The notes under the pieces are model-generated. The model searched no databases and was not told the DNA's origin. It worked only from the letters and a program-made list of their open reading frames with translations. The position numbers and the translations under genes are program-made. 64,000 nucleotides of DNA from Bacillus australimaris (lineage in GTDB: Bacteria > Bacillota > Bacilli > Bacillales > Bacillaceae), in contig NZ_LGYN01000012.1 in assembly GCF_001307105.1 (NCBI RefSeq), positions 186,001-250,000 of the forward strand, given 5' to 3'. Shown here piece by piece: positions 9,016-18,346 of this stretch; positions within the stretch are counted from its first letter, which is position 1; each line of letters starts with the position of its first letter.

Positions 9016-10422
9016 TTATTCGTTATCTGACTGTCCAAGGGTAATATCTAGATTTTTGTTCTTCCCTTCACGGATAACAGTCATTGTCGTTTTATCGCCA
9101 ACTTTTGTTTCTTTGTAAAGAATTTCTTTCAGCTGCGAGCTGTTCACTACGTCTTTCCCTTTGAACTTGATGATGACATCTCCAGATTTCAAGCCTGCTT
9201 TTTGTGCAGGTGATCCTTTTGAAACATCCTTTACGTAAATGCCTTTACCGATTTGTTTATCAAATAAGCCGAGCGTATTTTCCTGATACGTCTCAGGCAC
9301 TTGCTCAAGGTCAATCATTTGTACGCCAAGGTAAGGGCGTTCGACTTTTCCATTTTTCAACAACTCATCTACGATCGGTTTCACATCGTTACTTGGGATC
9401 GCAAAACCGAGTGATTCCACACCGCTTTCACTGATTTTCAAGCTGTTGATACCAATGACTTGACCATTCGTATTAATCAGTGGCCCCCCGCTGTTTCCTG
9501 GATTAATCGCTGCATCTGTTTGCAGTACATTCATCTCCACTGTACCAGATGACGTATTTGCTTCAACAGTACGATCAAGACCACTAATGATTCCTTCTGT
9601 CACAGTACCTGAGAACTGTGCACCGAGCGGGTTTCCAATGGCAATTACTTTATCTCCAGCACGCAGCTTAGAAGAATCACCAAAGCTCGCCACTTTATCA
9701 ATGCCGTCAGCATTGATTTCAACAACAGCTAAATCTGTCATCACGTCACTACCGACAAGCTTCGCGTCTTTTGTTTTCCCATCGTAAAGTGTGACCTTTA
9801 ATTTATTAGCCCCTTCGACTACGTGGTTATTTGTAATAATGTACGCTTTTTTGCCATCTTTTTTGAAGATGACACCAGAGCCTGTTCCAGCTTCAGCTTC
9901 TGTTTGATCACCGCTCAGGCCAAATGAATTTTGTGTAGATTGATAGTTTGAGACCCCTACAATAGTGGGCTCTAAATCTTCTACCATATCAGCGACATTT
10001 GTAGCATTGGTGATTTGTTTTGTTGAGAAATTATCTGATGCTGCCGGCTCACTTGATGCTGTCTGTGTTTGTGTATTGGCAGCAGTGTCCTGTGACTGCG
10101 GCAAAAGCGGTGTAATGCCAAGTACAAGACCCCCGCCAATAATCCCTCCAAGAATCGGGCTAAGCCATGCTGCCTTCCGCTTTTTCTCCTTTTTCGATGC
10201 ACGGTCATCCACCATTTGAGGAGAATGATTTGTCACATTTTCCTGAGTGGCAGATGCTTCGTTTTCATGCTGGTGAAAAACGAGTTCTTTCTCTTTTTCT
10301 GGTGCGTCTATTTGTTTCTCATTCTCTTGATGGGTGTTTTCTTGATGATTGATTTCATTCTCTTGATTCACATTTTCTGGTTGGTTCATCTTATTCTCTT
10401 CATCTTCTCTTCGGAAATCCAT
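9016..10422 (-). CDS. htrB: HtrA-family serine protease HtrB (membrane-anchored)
   Basis: Quality-control protease/chaperone for misfolded secreted proteins. In the 468-residue protein starting at 10422, a cytoplasmic N-tail of about 85 residues precedes one membrane segment (about 86-107). The trypsin-like domain follows with catalytic His200 (TNNHVVEG), Asp230 (MTDLAVVE) and Ser311 (NPGNSGGP), then a C-terminal PDZ domain. The start was chosen because AAAGGAG precedes it by eight bases and the length fits the family (about 458). The N-tail holds imperfect QEN-type repeats. It is divergent from cssRS, whose products are known to induce it. Confidence 0.93.
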   Translation of the reverse strand: MDFRREDEENKMNQPENVNQENEINHQENTHQENEKQIDAPEKEKELVFHQHENEASATQENVTNHSPQMVDDRASKKEKKRKAAWLSPILGGIIGGGLVLGITPLLPQSQDTAANTQTQTASSEPAASDNFSTKQITNATNVADMVEDLEPTIVGVSNYQSTQNSFGLSGDQTEAEAGTGSGVIFKKDGKKAYIITNNHVVEGANKLKVTLYDGKTKDAKLVGSDVMTDLAVVEINADGIDKVASFGDSSKLRAGDKVIAIGNPLGAQFSGTVTEGIISGLDRTVEANTSSGTVEMNVLQTDAAINPGNSGGPLINTNGQVIGINSLKISESGVESLGFAIPSNDVKPIVDELLKNGKVERPYLGVQMIDLEQVPETYQENTLGLFDKQIGKGIYVKDVSKGSPAQKAGLKSGDVIIKFKGKDVVNSSQLKEILYKETKVGDKTTMTVIREGKNKNLDITLGQSDNE

Positions 10423-10747
10423 CGCTTGCACTCCTTTACATCGTGTTTCATTCATATGTGTAGATAGGACTCGTGTCCTCTTAATGGAAAGTTCATTGAA
10501 AATACTTGATGGCAATATGTCAAATTATATAATACTTGTTCATAGAAAAAAAGCAAGGTGCGCACATTGATGAAAAGCACCTATTCATCTGCCTTTTGTC
10601 TATGCCCTTTTTTCCCTTGACCTTATCATAATCAAACATTATGGGATAATGATGAGAAGAATATGTGAAATTGTGAAAAAAGCGTGTGATTGTTGACATG
10701 CCGCCTTTGTATCCCGTTATAATGACGTTGAGAGGATGTGGAAGACT
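10423..10747. promoter_or_regulatory. Divergent htrB / cssR control region
   Basis: For cssR, consensus TTGACA (10693-10698) and TATAAT (10718-10723) are separated by 19 bases, a suboptimal spacing that fits an activator-dependent promoter. For htrB on the minus strand TTGCTT (10551-10556) and TATTAT (10529-10534) are 16 apart, a weaker candidate. CssR-P is expected to bind here. No gene was seen in the interval. Confidence 0.6.
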
Positions 10748-11425
10748 TTGTCGTACACCATTTATTTAGTTGAAGATGAACAAAACTTAAATGAACTTTT
10801 AACCAAATATTTAGAGAGTGAGAATTGGAATGTCTCCTCTTTTTTAACCGGAGCAGCGGCACGCGAGGCAATGAACAAGCCGCCGCATCTATGGATTTTA
10901 GATATCATGCTGCCAGATACAGACGGCTACACCCTCATTAAAGAAATCAAAGCCGCATCACCTGACGTACCGGTCATTTTTATTTCTGCACGTGATGCAG
11001 ATATCGACCGTGTCCTTGGCTTAGAGCTGGGAAGCAGTGATTATATTGCGAAGCCATTTCTTCCGCGCGAGCTGATCATTCGGGTGCAAAAGCTGCTTGA
11101 GCTTGTGTATAAAAATAGCGACACCCCGCAGCAGCAAAGTGTCACACCTGTTTCTTCTTATGTTATTCATGAGAACGTAAGAGAGGTGTACGAAAGGGAC
11201 AAACTGATTAACTTAACTTCGAAGGAATTTGACTTGCTGCTTTTATTTACACATCACCAAGGACATGCTTTTTCTCGTGAAGATATACTCGTCAAGATTT
11301 GGGGACACGATTACTTCGGGACAGATCGTGTGGTAGATGACCTCGTCAGACGGCTGCGCAAAAAAATGCCCGACTTAAAGGTCGAGACCATCTATGGATT
11401 TGGCTATAGGATGCTAAAAGGATGA
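10748..11425 (+). CDS. cssR: Secretion-stress response regulator CssR
   Basis: OmpR-family response regulator that activates htrA/htrB-type genes when misfolded proteins accumulate outside the membrane. The receiver domain has the acidic pocket ED (9-10), phospho-acceptor Asp52 (WILDIMLPD) and Lys in AKPFLPRE. A C-terminal winged helix ends YGFGYRML. I choose the TTG at 10748, giving MSYTIYLVEDE and 225 residues, the B. subtilis length. An ATG at 10736 is in frame but lies only about 13 bases from the -10 box and abuts the ribosome binding site. It overlaps cssS by four bases. Confidence 0.93.
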   Translation: MSYTIYLVEDEQNLNELLTKYLESENWNVSSFLTGAAAREAMNKPPHLWILDIMLPDTDGYTLIKEIKAASPDVPVIFISARDADIDRVLGLELGSSDYIAKPFLPRELIIRVQKLLELVYKNSDTPQQQSVTPVSSYVIHENVREVYERDKLINLTSKEFDLLLLFTHHQGHAFSREDILVKIWGHDYFGTDRVVDDLVRRLRKKMPDLKVETIYGFGYRMLKG

Positions 11426-12753
11426 AGAACAAACCGCTCGCTTTTCAAATTTGGGTTGTCATCTCTGGCATTTTGCTCACCATCTCAATTGTCCTGATCA
11501 TTCTTTTTTCCAACACATTACGTAATTTCTTCACAGATGAAATTTATAAAAATATCGAAAATGAACAGCAAGTGCTCACAGAATATCCATTGAACCGAGA
11601 CGGCTCGCCAAAATCGACACCGGAAAACCGCTCGGTGCAGCACATTCTGATTCCTTCAGATGAGTTAAACCAAATGGCGCAGTTTTTCCCGCATGCTTTT
11701 ATTGAGAAAATCCAATCCTTTGTGAAAAAACAAAAAACCGCAACGAAACGCTATTCTGAAGAGGTGAATGGGCAGCATATCTTTTTTGTCATCAAAAAAG
11801 TACCAACAGGTAATACACAATATATTCTTCTGTCCTATGCACCAGATTCTTATCGAGACGACCTGTCCTTTACGCTGTTTAAACAGCTGATCTTCATCTT
11901 AGGCACTGTTATTTTACTAAGCTGGATTCCATCGATTTGGCTTGCCCGCTACTTATCCCGGCCTATCGTTGCGTTTGAAAAGCACGTGAAGCGGATTGCA
12001 CAAGAGGACTGGGACGATCCTGTCATCGTTGACCGGCAAGATGAGATTGGCAAGCTCGGTCATACCATTGAAGAAATGAGACAAAAATTGATTCAAAAGG
12101 ATGAAACAGAACGGACACTTTTGCAGAATATTTCACATGACTTAAAAACACCTGTCATGGTCATCCGCGGCTATACACAGTCCATTAAAGATGGTATTTT
12201 TCCTAAGGGAGATCTTGAACAAACGGTAGAAGTTATCGAAGGTGAAGCGGAAAAGCTTGAGAAGAAAATCAAGGATCTGCTGTACTTAACAAAACTTGAT
12301 TATTTATCAAAACAACATCCCGCACATTCTTCCTTCCTACTCAGTAATACGATGCTGGAAGTGGTCGACCGAATACGGTGGTCGAAAAATGAATTGCAGT
12401 GGAACGTGGACTTAGATGATGAGGCTGCTCTTGAAGGCGATCCAGAACAATGGAGCAAATTATTTGAGAATGTACTAGAAAATCAACTTCGCTACGCAAA
12501 AAGTAACATTGATATTCAGATGAAACAGGAAGAGGATCAAATCCGCATTGTCATTCGTAATGACGGTCCTCCAATTGAAGAACATATGCTATCCAGCCTA
12601 TACGAACCTTTTAGTAAGGGAAAAAAGGGCGAATTCGGTATTGGATTAAGCATTGTCAAAAGAATTCTTTCCATGCACAAAGCGTCCATATCTATTGAAA
12701 ATGATGATCTAGGTGTACGTTATACAATCATCGTTCCAAAGAAGAGACTGTAG
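11422..12753 (+). CDS. cssS: Secretion-stress sensor histidine kinase CssS
   Basis: Membrane sensor kinase for CssR, 443 residues (B. subtilis about 451). Two membrane segments (about 10-32 and 155-178) enclose an extracytoplasmic loop, followed by HAMP, a HisKA domain with His239 (NISHDLKTPVMV) and an ATPase domain with the N box (NVLENQLRYA) and G boxes (NDGPPIEE, GIGLSIVKR). The ATGA overlap with cssR indicates translational coupling. A hairpin follows the stop. Confidence 0.93.
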   Translation: MKNKPLAFQIWVVISGILLTISIVLIILFSNTLRNFFTDEIYKNIENEQQVLTEYPLNRDGSPKSTPENRSVQHILIPSDELNQMAQFFPHAFIEKIQSFVKKQKTATKRYSEEVNGQHIFFVIKKVPTGNTQYILLSYAPDSYRDDLSFTLFKQLIFILGTVILLSWIPSIWLARYLSRPIVAFEKHVKRIAQEDWDDPVIVDRQDEIGKLGHTIEEMRQKLIQKDETERTLLQNISHDLKTPVMVIRGYTQSIKDGIFPKGDLEQTVEVIEGEAEKLEKKIKDLLYLTKLDYLSKQHPAHSSFLLSNTMLEVVDRIRWSKNELQWNVDLDDEAALEGDPEQWSKLFENVLENQLRYAKSNIDIQMKQEEDQIRIVIRNDGPPIEEHMLSSLYEPFSKGKKGEFGIGLSIVKRILSMHKASISIENDDLGVRYTIIVPKKRL

Positions 12754-12775
12754 GTTTTTGACCGCAGTCTTTTTT
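12745..12775 (+). terminator. cssRS terminator
   Basis: AGACTG pairs with CAGTCT around a 14-base loop, followed by TTTTTT. It overlaps the cssS stop and the yirB stop. Confidence 0.65.
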
Positions 12776-12938
12776 AGATGAATGAATACCCATTGAAATC
12801 ACGGTATGTGGCTTTGATTTTCTTGCCAGCTTGATACATCCATTTCTTTTCAATAGTTGTCTCTTTTGGCATTTTGACTTTTTCTACTTGAATCCCTTTT
12901 GTTCGCAAGCGTCTAATCATATCATCGATTTCTCTCAT
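12774..12938 (-). CDS. yirB: Small conserved protein YirB
   Basis: A 54-residue basic protein (MREIDDMIRRLRTKGIQVEK, ending DFNGYSFI) on the minus strand between cssS and yuxN, the position of yirB in B. subtilis. The ATG follows AAAGGATGATGTTCC. I do not recall an established role in CssRS signalling. Its promoter carries an inverted repeat also present before the divergent TetR gene yuxN, so co-regulation by YuxN is suggested. It is real by its ribosome binding site, dedicated promoter and synteny. Confidence 0.72.
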   Translation of the reverse strand: MREIDDMIRRLRTKGIQVEKVKMPKETTIEKKWMYQAGKKIKATYRDFNGYSFI

Positions 12939-12962
12939 GGAACATCATCCTTTCACATTTTT

Positions 12963-13010
12963 TGACCAGTTGGTCACCTTACTTTATAATATAAAGAATT
13001 ACACTGTAAA
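12963..13010 (-). promoter_or_regulatory. yirB promoter with TetR-type operator
   Basis: On the minus strand TTTACA (13005-13010) and TATAAA (12983-12988) are 16 apart. TGACCAGTTGGTCA (12963-12976), inverted repeat TGACCA / TGGTCA, covers the expected transcription start. Confidence 0.6.
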
Positions 13011-13055
13011 AAACAAGTTACAATCTGATTAATTTTTGAAAACTTTCGTCGTTTA

Positions 13056-13069
13056 TGACCGATAAGTCA
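13056..13069. promoter_or_regulatory. Second TetR-type operator before yuxN
   Basis: TGACCGATAAGTCA has the same TGAC-N6-GTCA plan as the operator at 12963. It lies 61 bases before the yuxN start, as expected for autoregulation. Confidence 0.5.
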
Positions 13070-13130
13070 CATCTCTTTGTGCACGTTTCCTAAGACATTT
13101 GTCTCTCGGTAAGAAAGGATGACATTCATA

Positions 13131-14009
13131 TTGAAAAAGAAAGAAAAAATGATCATTGAGGCTGGTATGAAATTATTTGCCAGCAAAGGCTACAATACAA
13201 CATCTGTTCAGGAAATTGCGGATGAATGCCACATGTCAAAGGGTGCTTTTTATCTTTATTTCAAATCAAAGGAAGCACTGCTCATTTCAATTCTTCATTA
13301 CTATTACGATAAGGTATTTACCCGGATTCATGAGGTTCAAACAGAGGGTGGCACACCAAAAGAAGCCTACCGTAAACAGCTCACTGTTTATTACGATAAT
13401 ATTTTACAGCAAAAGGATTTTATCAAAATGCAGCTGAGCGATCGAGCGCTTCCATTGACTGAAGAAACGCAGCAGCTTGCAAAACAAATTAGGCTAGCGA
13501 CCATCCAGCTTCACATCGATAACATTAAACAAGTGTATGGAGACGCTGCTATTCCATATATGGCTGATTTATGTTTAACGATTGAGGGCATGAGCCATGT
13601 TTATTTCGAGCTTGCGATTTTATATGATTTTCAGTTAGAGGCTGAGGAGCTTGCCACTACCATGATTCACCGTATTGATGATTTGATGGGAGGTATGATG
13701 AAGCGAAATGATCTTCCCCTCATATCTGTAGATCAAGCGAGCGACTGGTTTGGTCCGATTTATGAACGGCCATTTGATCCGCTCACAGAATCACTTTTAA
13801 AGGAACTAAGAGATCTTGCTGAAACACGCTTTGAAGTGAAAGACGAGCCTGAGTTATTTGAAGCGCTTGGCATCCTAGAAAATGAATTAAACAAACAAAA
13901 GCCAAGACAAGTCATCGTGAAAGGCATGCTGTACCAATTGAAATTATATGCACCGCTTCAAATCAACGCTGAATCTCTTTTGCGCATTATGAAAGAGGAT
14001 CATTTGTAA
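13131..14009 (+). CDS. yuxN: TetR-family transcriptional regulator YuxN
   Basis: N-terminal TetR helix-turn-helix (GYNTTSVQEIADECHMSKGAFYLYFKSKEALL, residues about 20-50) and a long ligand-binding half, 292 residues in total, large for the family. I place the start at the TTG at 13131 (MKKKEKMIIEAG), 11 bases after AAAGGA; an in-frame ATG at 13119 overlaps that ribosome binding site and is the alternative. Two matching inverted repeats upstream, one in the yirB promoter, are probable targets. The ligand is unknown. Confidence 0.85.
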   Translation: MKKKEKMIIEAGMKLFASKGYNTTSVQEIADECHMSKGAFYLYFKSKEALLISILHYYYDKVFTRIHEVQTEGGTPKEAYRKQLTVYYDNILQQKDFIKMQLSDRALPLTEETQQLAKQIRLATIQLHIDNIKQVYGDAAIPYMADLCLTIEGMSHVYFELAILYDFQLEAEELATTMIHRIDDLMGGMMKRNDLPLISVDQASDWFGPIYERPFDPLTESLLKELRDLAETRFEVKDEPELFEALGILENELNKQKPRQVIVKGMLYQLKLYAPLQINAESLLRIMKEDHL

Positions 14010-14033
14010 AACCCAGAGCATCTCTTGGGTTTT
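14008..14033 (+). terminator. yuxN terminator
   Basis: AAACCCAGAG pairs with CTCTTGGGTTT (one bulge), followed by TTTT, directly at the yuxN stop. Confidence 0.75.
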
Positions 14034-14048
14034 CATCATTCAATGACA

Positions 14049-14080
14049 AAAACCAGGGGCAGCCGCCCCTGGTTTCTTAT
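14049..14080. terminator. citG / yuxN convergent terminator
   Basis: AAACCAGGGGC pairs with GCCCCTGGTTT around a 4-base loop, with an A-run on the left and T-rich sequence on the right. It can serve both strands. Confidence 0.85.
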
Positions 14081-15471
14081 TTTGCTTTCGGTGTCACCAT
14101 TTCTTCTGGTTTCACAAACTGCTCGAACTGCTCTTCAGTTAACAGCTCTAATTGAAGTGCTGCTTCTTTTAATGTTAATCCTTCTTTGTGAGCAAGCTTC
14201 GCAATTTTCGCTGCATTTTCATAGCCGATGTGCGGGTTAAGTGCCGTCACAAGCATCAGTGAATTGTTCAAGTTTTTCTCAATTGTTTCTAGGTTTGGTT
14301 CGATTCCTACTGCACACTTGTCATGGAATGAGTTCATGCCGTCAGCAAGTAATTCAACGGATTGCAGGAAGTTATAAATGATGACCGGCTTAAATACGTT
14401 CAGCTCAAAGTTTCCTTGGCTGGCGGCAAAACCGATTGTTGCATCATTCCCCATGATTTGTGCTGCGATCATTGTTAATGCTTCACTTTGGGTTGGGTTC
14501 ACTTTTCCTGGCATAATGGAGCTGCCTGGCTCATTTTCAGGAATAATCAATTCACCAATTCCGCAGCGTGGACCACTTGCAAGCCATCTGACATCATTGG
14601 CAATTTTCATTAAATCAGCTGCAAGTGCTTTTAGAGCACCGTGTGCATACGTAATTTCATCATGGCTTGTCAGCGCATGGAATTTGTTTGGTGATGAATT
14701 GAATGCTTGACCTGTCAGCTTACTGATTTCCTCAGCAACATATTGACCGAAATCAGGATGTGCGTTAATTCCTGTACCAACAGCCGTTCCGCCAATCGCA
14801 AGCTCTCTCATTTTTTCAGTTGATTCTAGAATCATTTCTTTTGAACGATCTAGCATGTACACCCAGCCGCTAATCTCTTGACCCACAGTCAGCGGTGTTG
14901 CGTCTTGCAAATGCGTACGGCCGATTTTCACAATCTCTTGATAGGCTTTCGCTTTCTCATCAAGAGTCGCTCTTAACTGGTCAATAGCAGGAAGTAATTT
15001 TTTGTACACAGCTAAAACAGCTGCCACGTGCATAGCAGTTGGGAATGTATCATTTGAGCTTTGGCTGCGGTTGACGTCATCATTCGGATGAATGCTGATC
15101 TCACTATTTTTATCTTTCAAGTAAGCAGTTGCTCTATTTGCAACGACTTCGTTCATATTCATGTTACTTTGTGTTCCACTGCCTGTCTGCCAAACTACAA
15201 GCGGGAAATGCTCGTCATACTTTCCGCTGATGATGTCATCACATACAGCAGCAATGGCTTCAGCTTTTTCGCTTTCAAGGTTGCCAAGACGTTCGTTGGC
15301 AATCGCTGTGCTACGTTTCAAAATTGCAAACGCATTCACAACTTCCTTTGGCATTTTCTCAGAACCGATTTTGAAATTTTCTTTGCTTCGTTGTGTTTGT
15401 GCACCCCAGAACTTGTCCTTCGGCACCTTGATTTCGCCCATTGTATCTTTTTCGATTCTAAATTCCGTCAT
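14077..15471 (-). CDS. citG: Fumarate hydratase class II CitG (FumC)
   Basis: Iron-independent fumarase of the TCA cycle (fumarate + water = malate), homotetrameric and cytosolic. The fumarase/aspartase signature [10 protein letters not shown] is present, as are [14 protein letters not shown] and [12 protein letters not shown]. The ATG at 15471 gives 464 residues (B. subtilis 462) and follows GGAGGG by seven bases; an earlier in-frame start would overlap that site. Single gene with its own terminator, in the same position beside gerA as in B. subtilis. Confidence 0.96.
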   Translation of the reverse strand: MTEFRIEKDTMGEIKVPKDKFWGAQTQRSKENFKIGSEKMPKEVVNAFAILKRSTAIANERLGNLESEKAEAIAAVCDDIISGKYDEHFPLVVWQTGSGTQSNMNMNEVVANRATAYLKDKNSEISIHPNDDVNRSQSSNDTFPTAMHVAAVLAVYKKLLPAIDQLRATLDEKAKAYQEIVKIGRTHLQDATPLTVGQEISGWVYMLDRSKEMILESTEKMRELAIGGTAVGTGINAHPDFGQYVAEEISKLTGQAFNSSPNKFHALTSHDEITYAHGALKALAADLMKIANDVRWLASGPRCGIGELIIPENEPGSSIMPGKVNPTQSEALTMIAAQIMGNDATIGFAASQGNFELNVFKPVIIYNFLQSVELLADGMNSFHDKCAVGIEPNLETIEKNLNNSLMLVTALNPHIGYENAAKIAKLAHKEGLTLKEAALQLELLTEEQFEQFVKPEEMVTPKAK

Positions 15472-15560
15472 TATGTATCCCTCCATAGCTTCTCATCACT
15501 CAACTCTATTCTATACAAAAAACGAAAATCCTTTAAGCGTTTTCAAGTAAAATTTTATCT

Positions 15561-15728
15561 TTATTTTAATTTTAGTTCAATATAAACCCGAACATCCTTC
15601 GAATATTTGTATTTTGGGTTCGTTTTTCCGTAATCCTTTGACGTATACGTCACCTCATAATGCTTGTCAAACGACTGTAGAATACGGTCGATCTCCTCTT
15701 TTGTTCCTGCTAAACGAATCTGTGCCAT
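15561..15728 (-). CDS. yvzF: DUF3970-type small protein YvzF
   Basis: A 55-residue protein (MAQIRLAGTKEEIDRIL, ending VRVYIELKLK) with a beta-alpha-beta pattern and aromatic/Lys-rich centre, recognised as the YvzF/DUF3970 family. The ATG follows GGAGGAAACAAG. It lies alone between citG and the divergent gerA operon, as I recall for B. subtilis. Function unknown. Strong ribosome binding site and synteny support a real gene. Confidence 0.75.
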   Translation of the reverse strand: MAQIRLAGTKEEIDRILQSFDKHYEVTYTSKDYGKTNPKYKYSKDVRVYIELKLK

Positions 15729-15840
15729 CTTGTTTCCTCCAAAACCCTCATTCTTTCTTTTACCACAAAATAATGTAACACAGAATATTGTTTTTTCAAG
15801 CAGGTAATGCTAAGAAAAAGATTTGAGGCGGGTGATCCTA

Positions 15841-17265
15841 ATGAATCAGACACCATTAAAAGAACACTTATACGATAATCTCTCCGTCATTCTCCCGCAA
15901 TTAAAGGAAATGGACGATTTGGTCCATGATAAAAAAACGCTGCCACACGGACAGGTTGTTTACTATTTATACATAAAAGAAATGAACGAAACGATGGAGA
16001 TTCAAACCTTTTTAAAGCTGCTCCTCCAAGATCATACATCTCTCACGAAAGAGAAGCTGGAATCCAATTTATCGATGATGACCACTCGTTCGGTGAAGAC
16101 CTCTGAAGAATTGGTCGATGCGATTTTTGACGGGCATTGCGTGGTACTGATTAACGGATTTCAGCATGCGTATATATTAGAAACGCACGGAACAAAGAAA
16201 CGAAGTATAGGGGATGCTACCTCTGAAACAGTTGTAAGAGGACCTAAAATTGGTTTTATTGAAGATTTAGATACGAACTTAGCTCTTGTAAGACAGCGTT
16301 TGAAAAACCCCGACCTCAAAACGGTCGACATGAAGATCGGACAAAAGAAATACACCCAAGTGACCATCATGTACATTGACGGTATGGCTCAATCGTCTGT
16401 TTTAAAAGAAGTCAAAAAACGGCTTAAGCAAATCACTATTGATGATATACAAGACTCTGGTGTCCTTGAGGAACTGATTGAAGACAATGTATATTCTCCT
16501 TTTCCACAAATTCAAAACACAGAACGCCCCGATAAAGTGGCGTCTGCTTTAAATAATGGTCGTGTCGCTATTTTTGTCGATCATTCACCTTTTGTGTTAA
16601 TAGTGCCGGCTTCCCTCGCGACGATTATGCAATCACCTGATGATTATTATGAAAGATGGATCGCCGCCTCTCTCATTCGTATGCTGCGGTTTACCTCTAT
16701 CTTTCTGACATTATTTTTATCAGCCATTTATATTGCACTTGTGTCGTTCCATCAAGGGCTTCTACCAACAAATCTGGCTATTTCGATTTCAAGTACTAGA
16801 GAAAATGTCCCTTTTCCGCCTATTGTGGAGGCACTCATCATGGAAATAACCATTGAGCTGCTGCGGGAAGCCGGCTTAAGGCTGCCAAATCCGCTTGGAC
16901 AAACGATTGGACTTGTGGGTGGAGTCGTCATTGGACAGGCGGCCGTTCAGGCTCATATTGTAAGCTCAATCATGGTGATTATCGTCAGTGTAATGGCCCT
17001 TGCATCATTCACTGTCCCGCAATATGGGATGGGGATGTCGTTCCGAGTGCTCCGCTTTGTGTCCATGTTTACAGCAGCTGCCTTTGGTTTATATGGAATT
17101 GTGCTGTTCATGCTCGTTCTCCTTACTCATTTAACACGGCAAAAAAGTTTTGGTACGCCTTATTTCTCACCAGATTTTGTGTTCAGCTATAAAAACGAAG
17201 ACAATTCCATCATTCGATTGCCTTTGAAAAATCAAAAGAAAGGAGAACGACATGGTCAATCATAA
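15841..17265 (+). CDS. gerAA: Spore germination receptor subunit GerAA
   Basis: A-subunit of the GerA nutrient (L-alanine-type) germinant receptor in the inner spore membrane. The soluble N-terminal half includes RGPKIGFIEDLDTNLALVRQR. The C-terminal half has about five membrane segments and the conserved LREAGLRLPNPLGQTIGLVGG and ASFTVPQYGMG blocks. The ATG at 15841 (474 residues; B. subtilis 482) lies after GAGGCGGGTG; a TTG six codons earlier is in frame. A weak forespore-type promoter (GAATA at 15783, then a TAATGCTA box) may drive it. It overlaps gerAB by 14 bases. Confidence 0.95.
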   Translation: MNQTPLKEHLYDNLSVILPQLKEMDDLVHDKKTLPHGQVVYYLYIKEMNETMEIQTFLKLLLQDHTSLTKEKLESNLSMMTTRSVKTSEELVDAIFDGHCVVLINGFQHAYILETHGTKKRSIGDATSETVVRGPKIGFIEDLDTNLALVRQRLKNPDLKTVDMKIGQKKYTQVTIMYIDGMAQSSVLKEVKKRLKQITIDDIQDSGVLEELIEDNVYSPFPQIQNTERPDKVASALNNGRVAIFVDHSPFVLIVPASLATIMQSPDDYYERWIAASLIRMLRFTSIFLTLFLSAIYIALVSFHQGLLPTNLAISISSTRENVPFPPIVEALIMEITIELLREAGLRLPNPLGQTIGLVGGVVIGQAAVQAHIVSSIMVIIVSVMALASFTVPQYGMGMSFRVLRFVSMFTAAAFGLYGIVLFMLVLLTHLTRQKSFGTPYFSPDFVFSYKNEDNSIIRLPLKNQKKGERHGQS

Positions 17266-18346
17266 AGAGTCGATTACAAGCTATCAGGCAAGTGCCATAA
17301 TTGCCAATACAACATTAGGTGCAAGTATGATGGTTCTGCCAAGATCAATGGCTCAGGCTGCAGCAACACCTGACGGCTGGATTGCGCTCTTACTCATGAG
17401 TGTCATTTACATTGTGTTTATTTTTGTGAATGTCCTTATGATGAAAAAAGTCCCCTTCTCCTCTTACTACGATTATACAAACGAGGGGCTTGGAAAGTGG
17501 ATTGGTGCCCTTGCGAATTTGTTGATTATTATTTATTTTCTTGGTGTCGCCAGCTATGAAGTACGGGCTATGTCGGAAATGGTGAGGTTTTTTCTGCTTC
17601 AAAACACACCTGTAGCGGTGACAATGATCAGCTTTATTTTGGTTGGTTTTTATCTCGTAGTTGGCGGAATTGGTGATTTTGCCAGACTGTGTCCCTTTTT
17701 TCTCATTGTCACCTTGATTATCTTATTTATTGCATACGGACTCAGTGTGCAAGAATTTAAGTTAGATAACCTAAGGCCTGTTTTAGGAGAGGGATTCTCT
17801 CCTGTCTTAAAATCCTTGAACGCATCAGCCATTTCGTTTGTAGGCATTGAAATGATGCTGTTTATGCCTGCTTACATGAAAACGCAAAAGCACACCTTTG
17901 CTTATGGCACAGTCGGCTTTTTGGTTCCTGCGATCATCTATATTTTCACTTATATTCTTGTCGTTGGTGCGTTCACGATAAAAGAAACAGCGACTTTGAC
18001 TTGGCCGACGATAGCCTTATTTCAATCGTTTGATATACAGGGGATTTTTATTGAACGAATTGAATCCTTTTTGCTCATCGTTTGGCTCGTTCAGCTGTAT
18101 ACGAGCTTTGTAGGATATACGTTTTTTGCTGCAATGGGGGTATCTAAACTGACAAAATTACCTAAAAAAGTCGTACTTGCGTTGATGGGAATTGTCATCT
18201 ACTTTGCCGCCAGTTTCCCAAAGGATGTTGATACAGTTCGAGACTATTTAACCTATGTAGACCATTTATTTTTCCTTTTATTCGGTATCCTCCCGTTTCT
18301 CTTATTTATCATCGTGTTTTTGAAAAGGAGGCGGAAAGCATCATGA
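17252..18346 (+). CDS. gerAB: Spore germination receptor subunit GerAB
   Basis: Integral membrane B-subunit of the germinant receptor, an APC-superfamily-like protein with about ten helices, thought to form the amino-acid binding site. The 364-residue length matches B. subtilis (365). The conserved start SYQASAIIANTTLGASMMVLP carries the unwound first-helix glycine. The ribosome binding site AAAGGAG lies inside gerAA. It overlaps gerAC by four bases, so the three receptor subunits are translationally coupled. Confidence 0.95.
   Translation: MVNHKESITSYQASAIIANTTLGASMMVLPRSMAQAAATPDGWIALLLMSVIYIVFIFVNVLMMKKVPFSSYYDYTNEGLGKWIGALANLLIIIYFLGVASYEVRAMSEMVRFFLLQNTPVAVTMISFILVGFYLVVGGIGDFARLCPFFLIVTLIILFIAYGLSVQEFKLDNLRPVLGEGFSPVLKSLNASAISFVGIEMMLFMPAYMKTQKHTFAYGTVGFLVPAIIYIFTYILVVGAFTIKETATLTWPTIALFQSFDIQGIFIERIESFLLIVWLVQLYTSFVGYTFFAAMGVSKLTKLPKKVVLALMGIVIYFAASFPKDVDTVRDYLTYVDHLFFLLFGILPFLLFIIVFLKRRRKAS

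Noticed and set aside
15061-15585. Plus-strand open frame of 174 codons opposite citG
   Set aside because: Antisense shadow of fumarase with no ribosome binding site and an unlikely composition.
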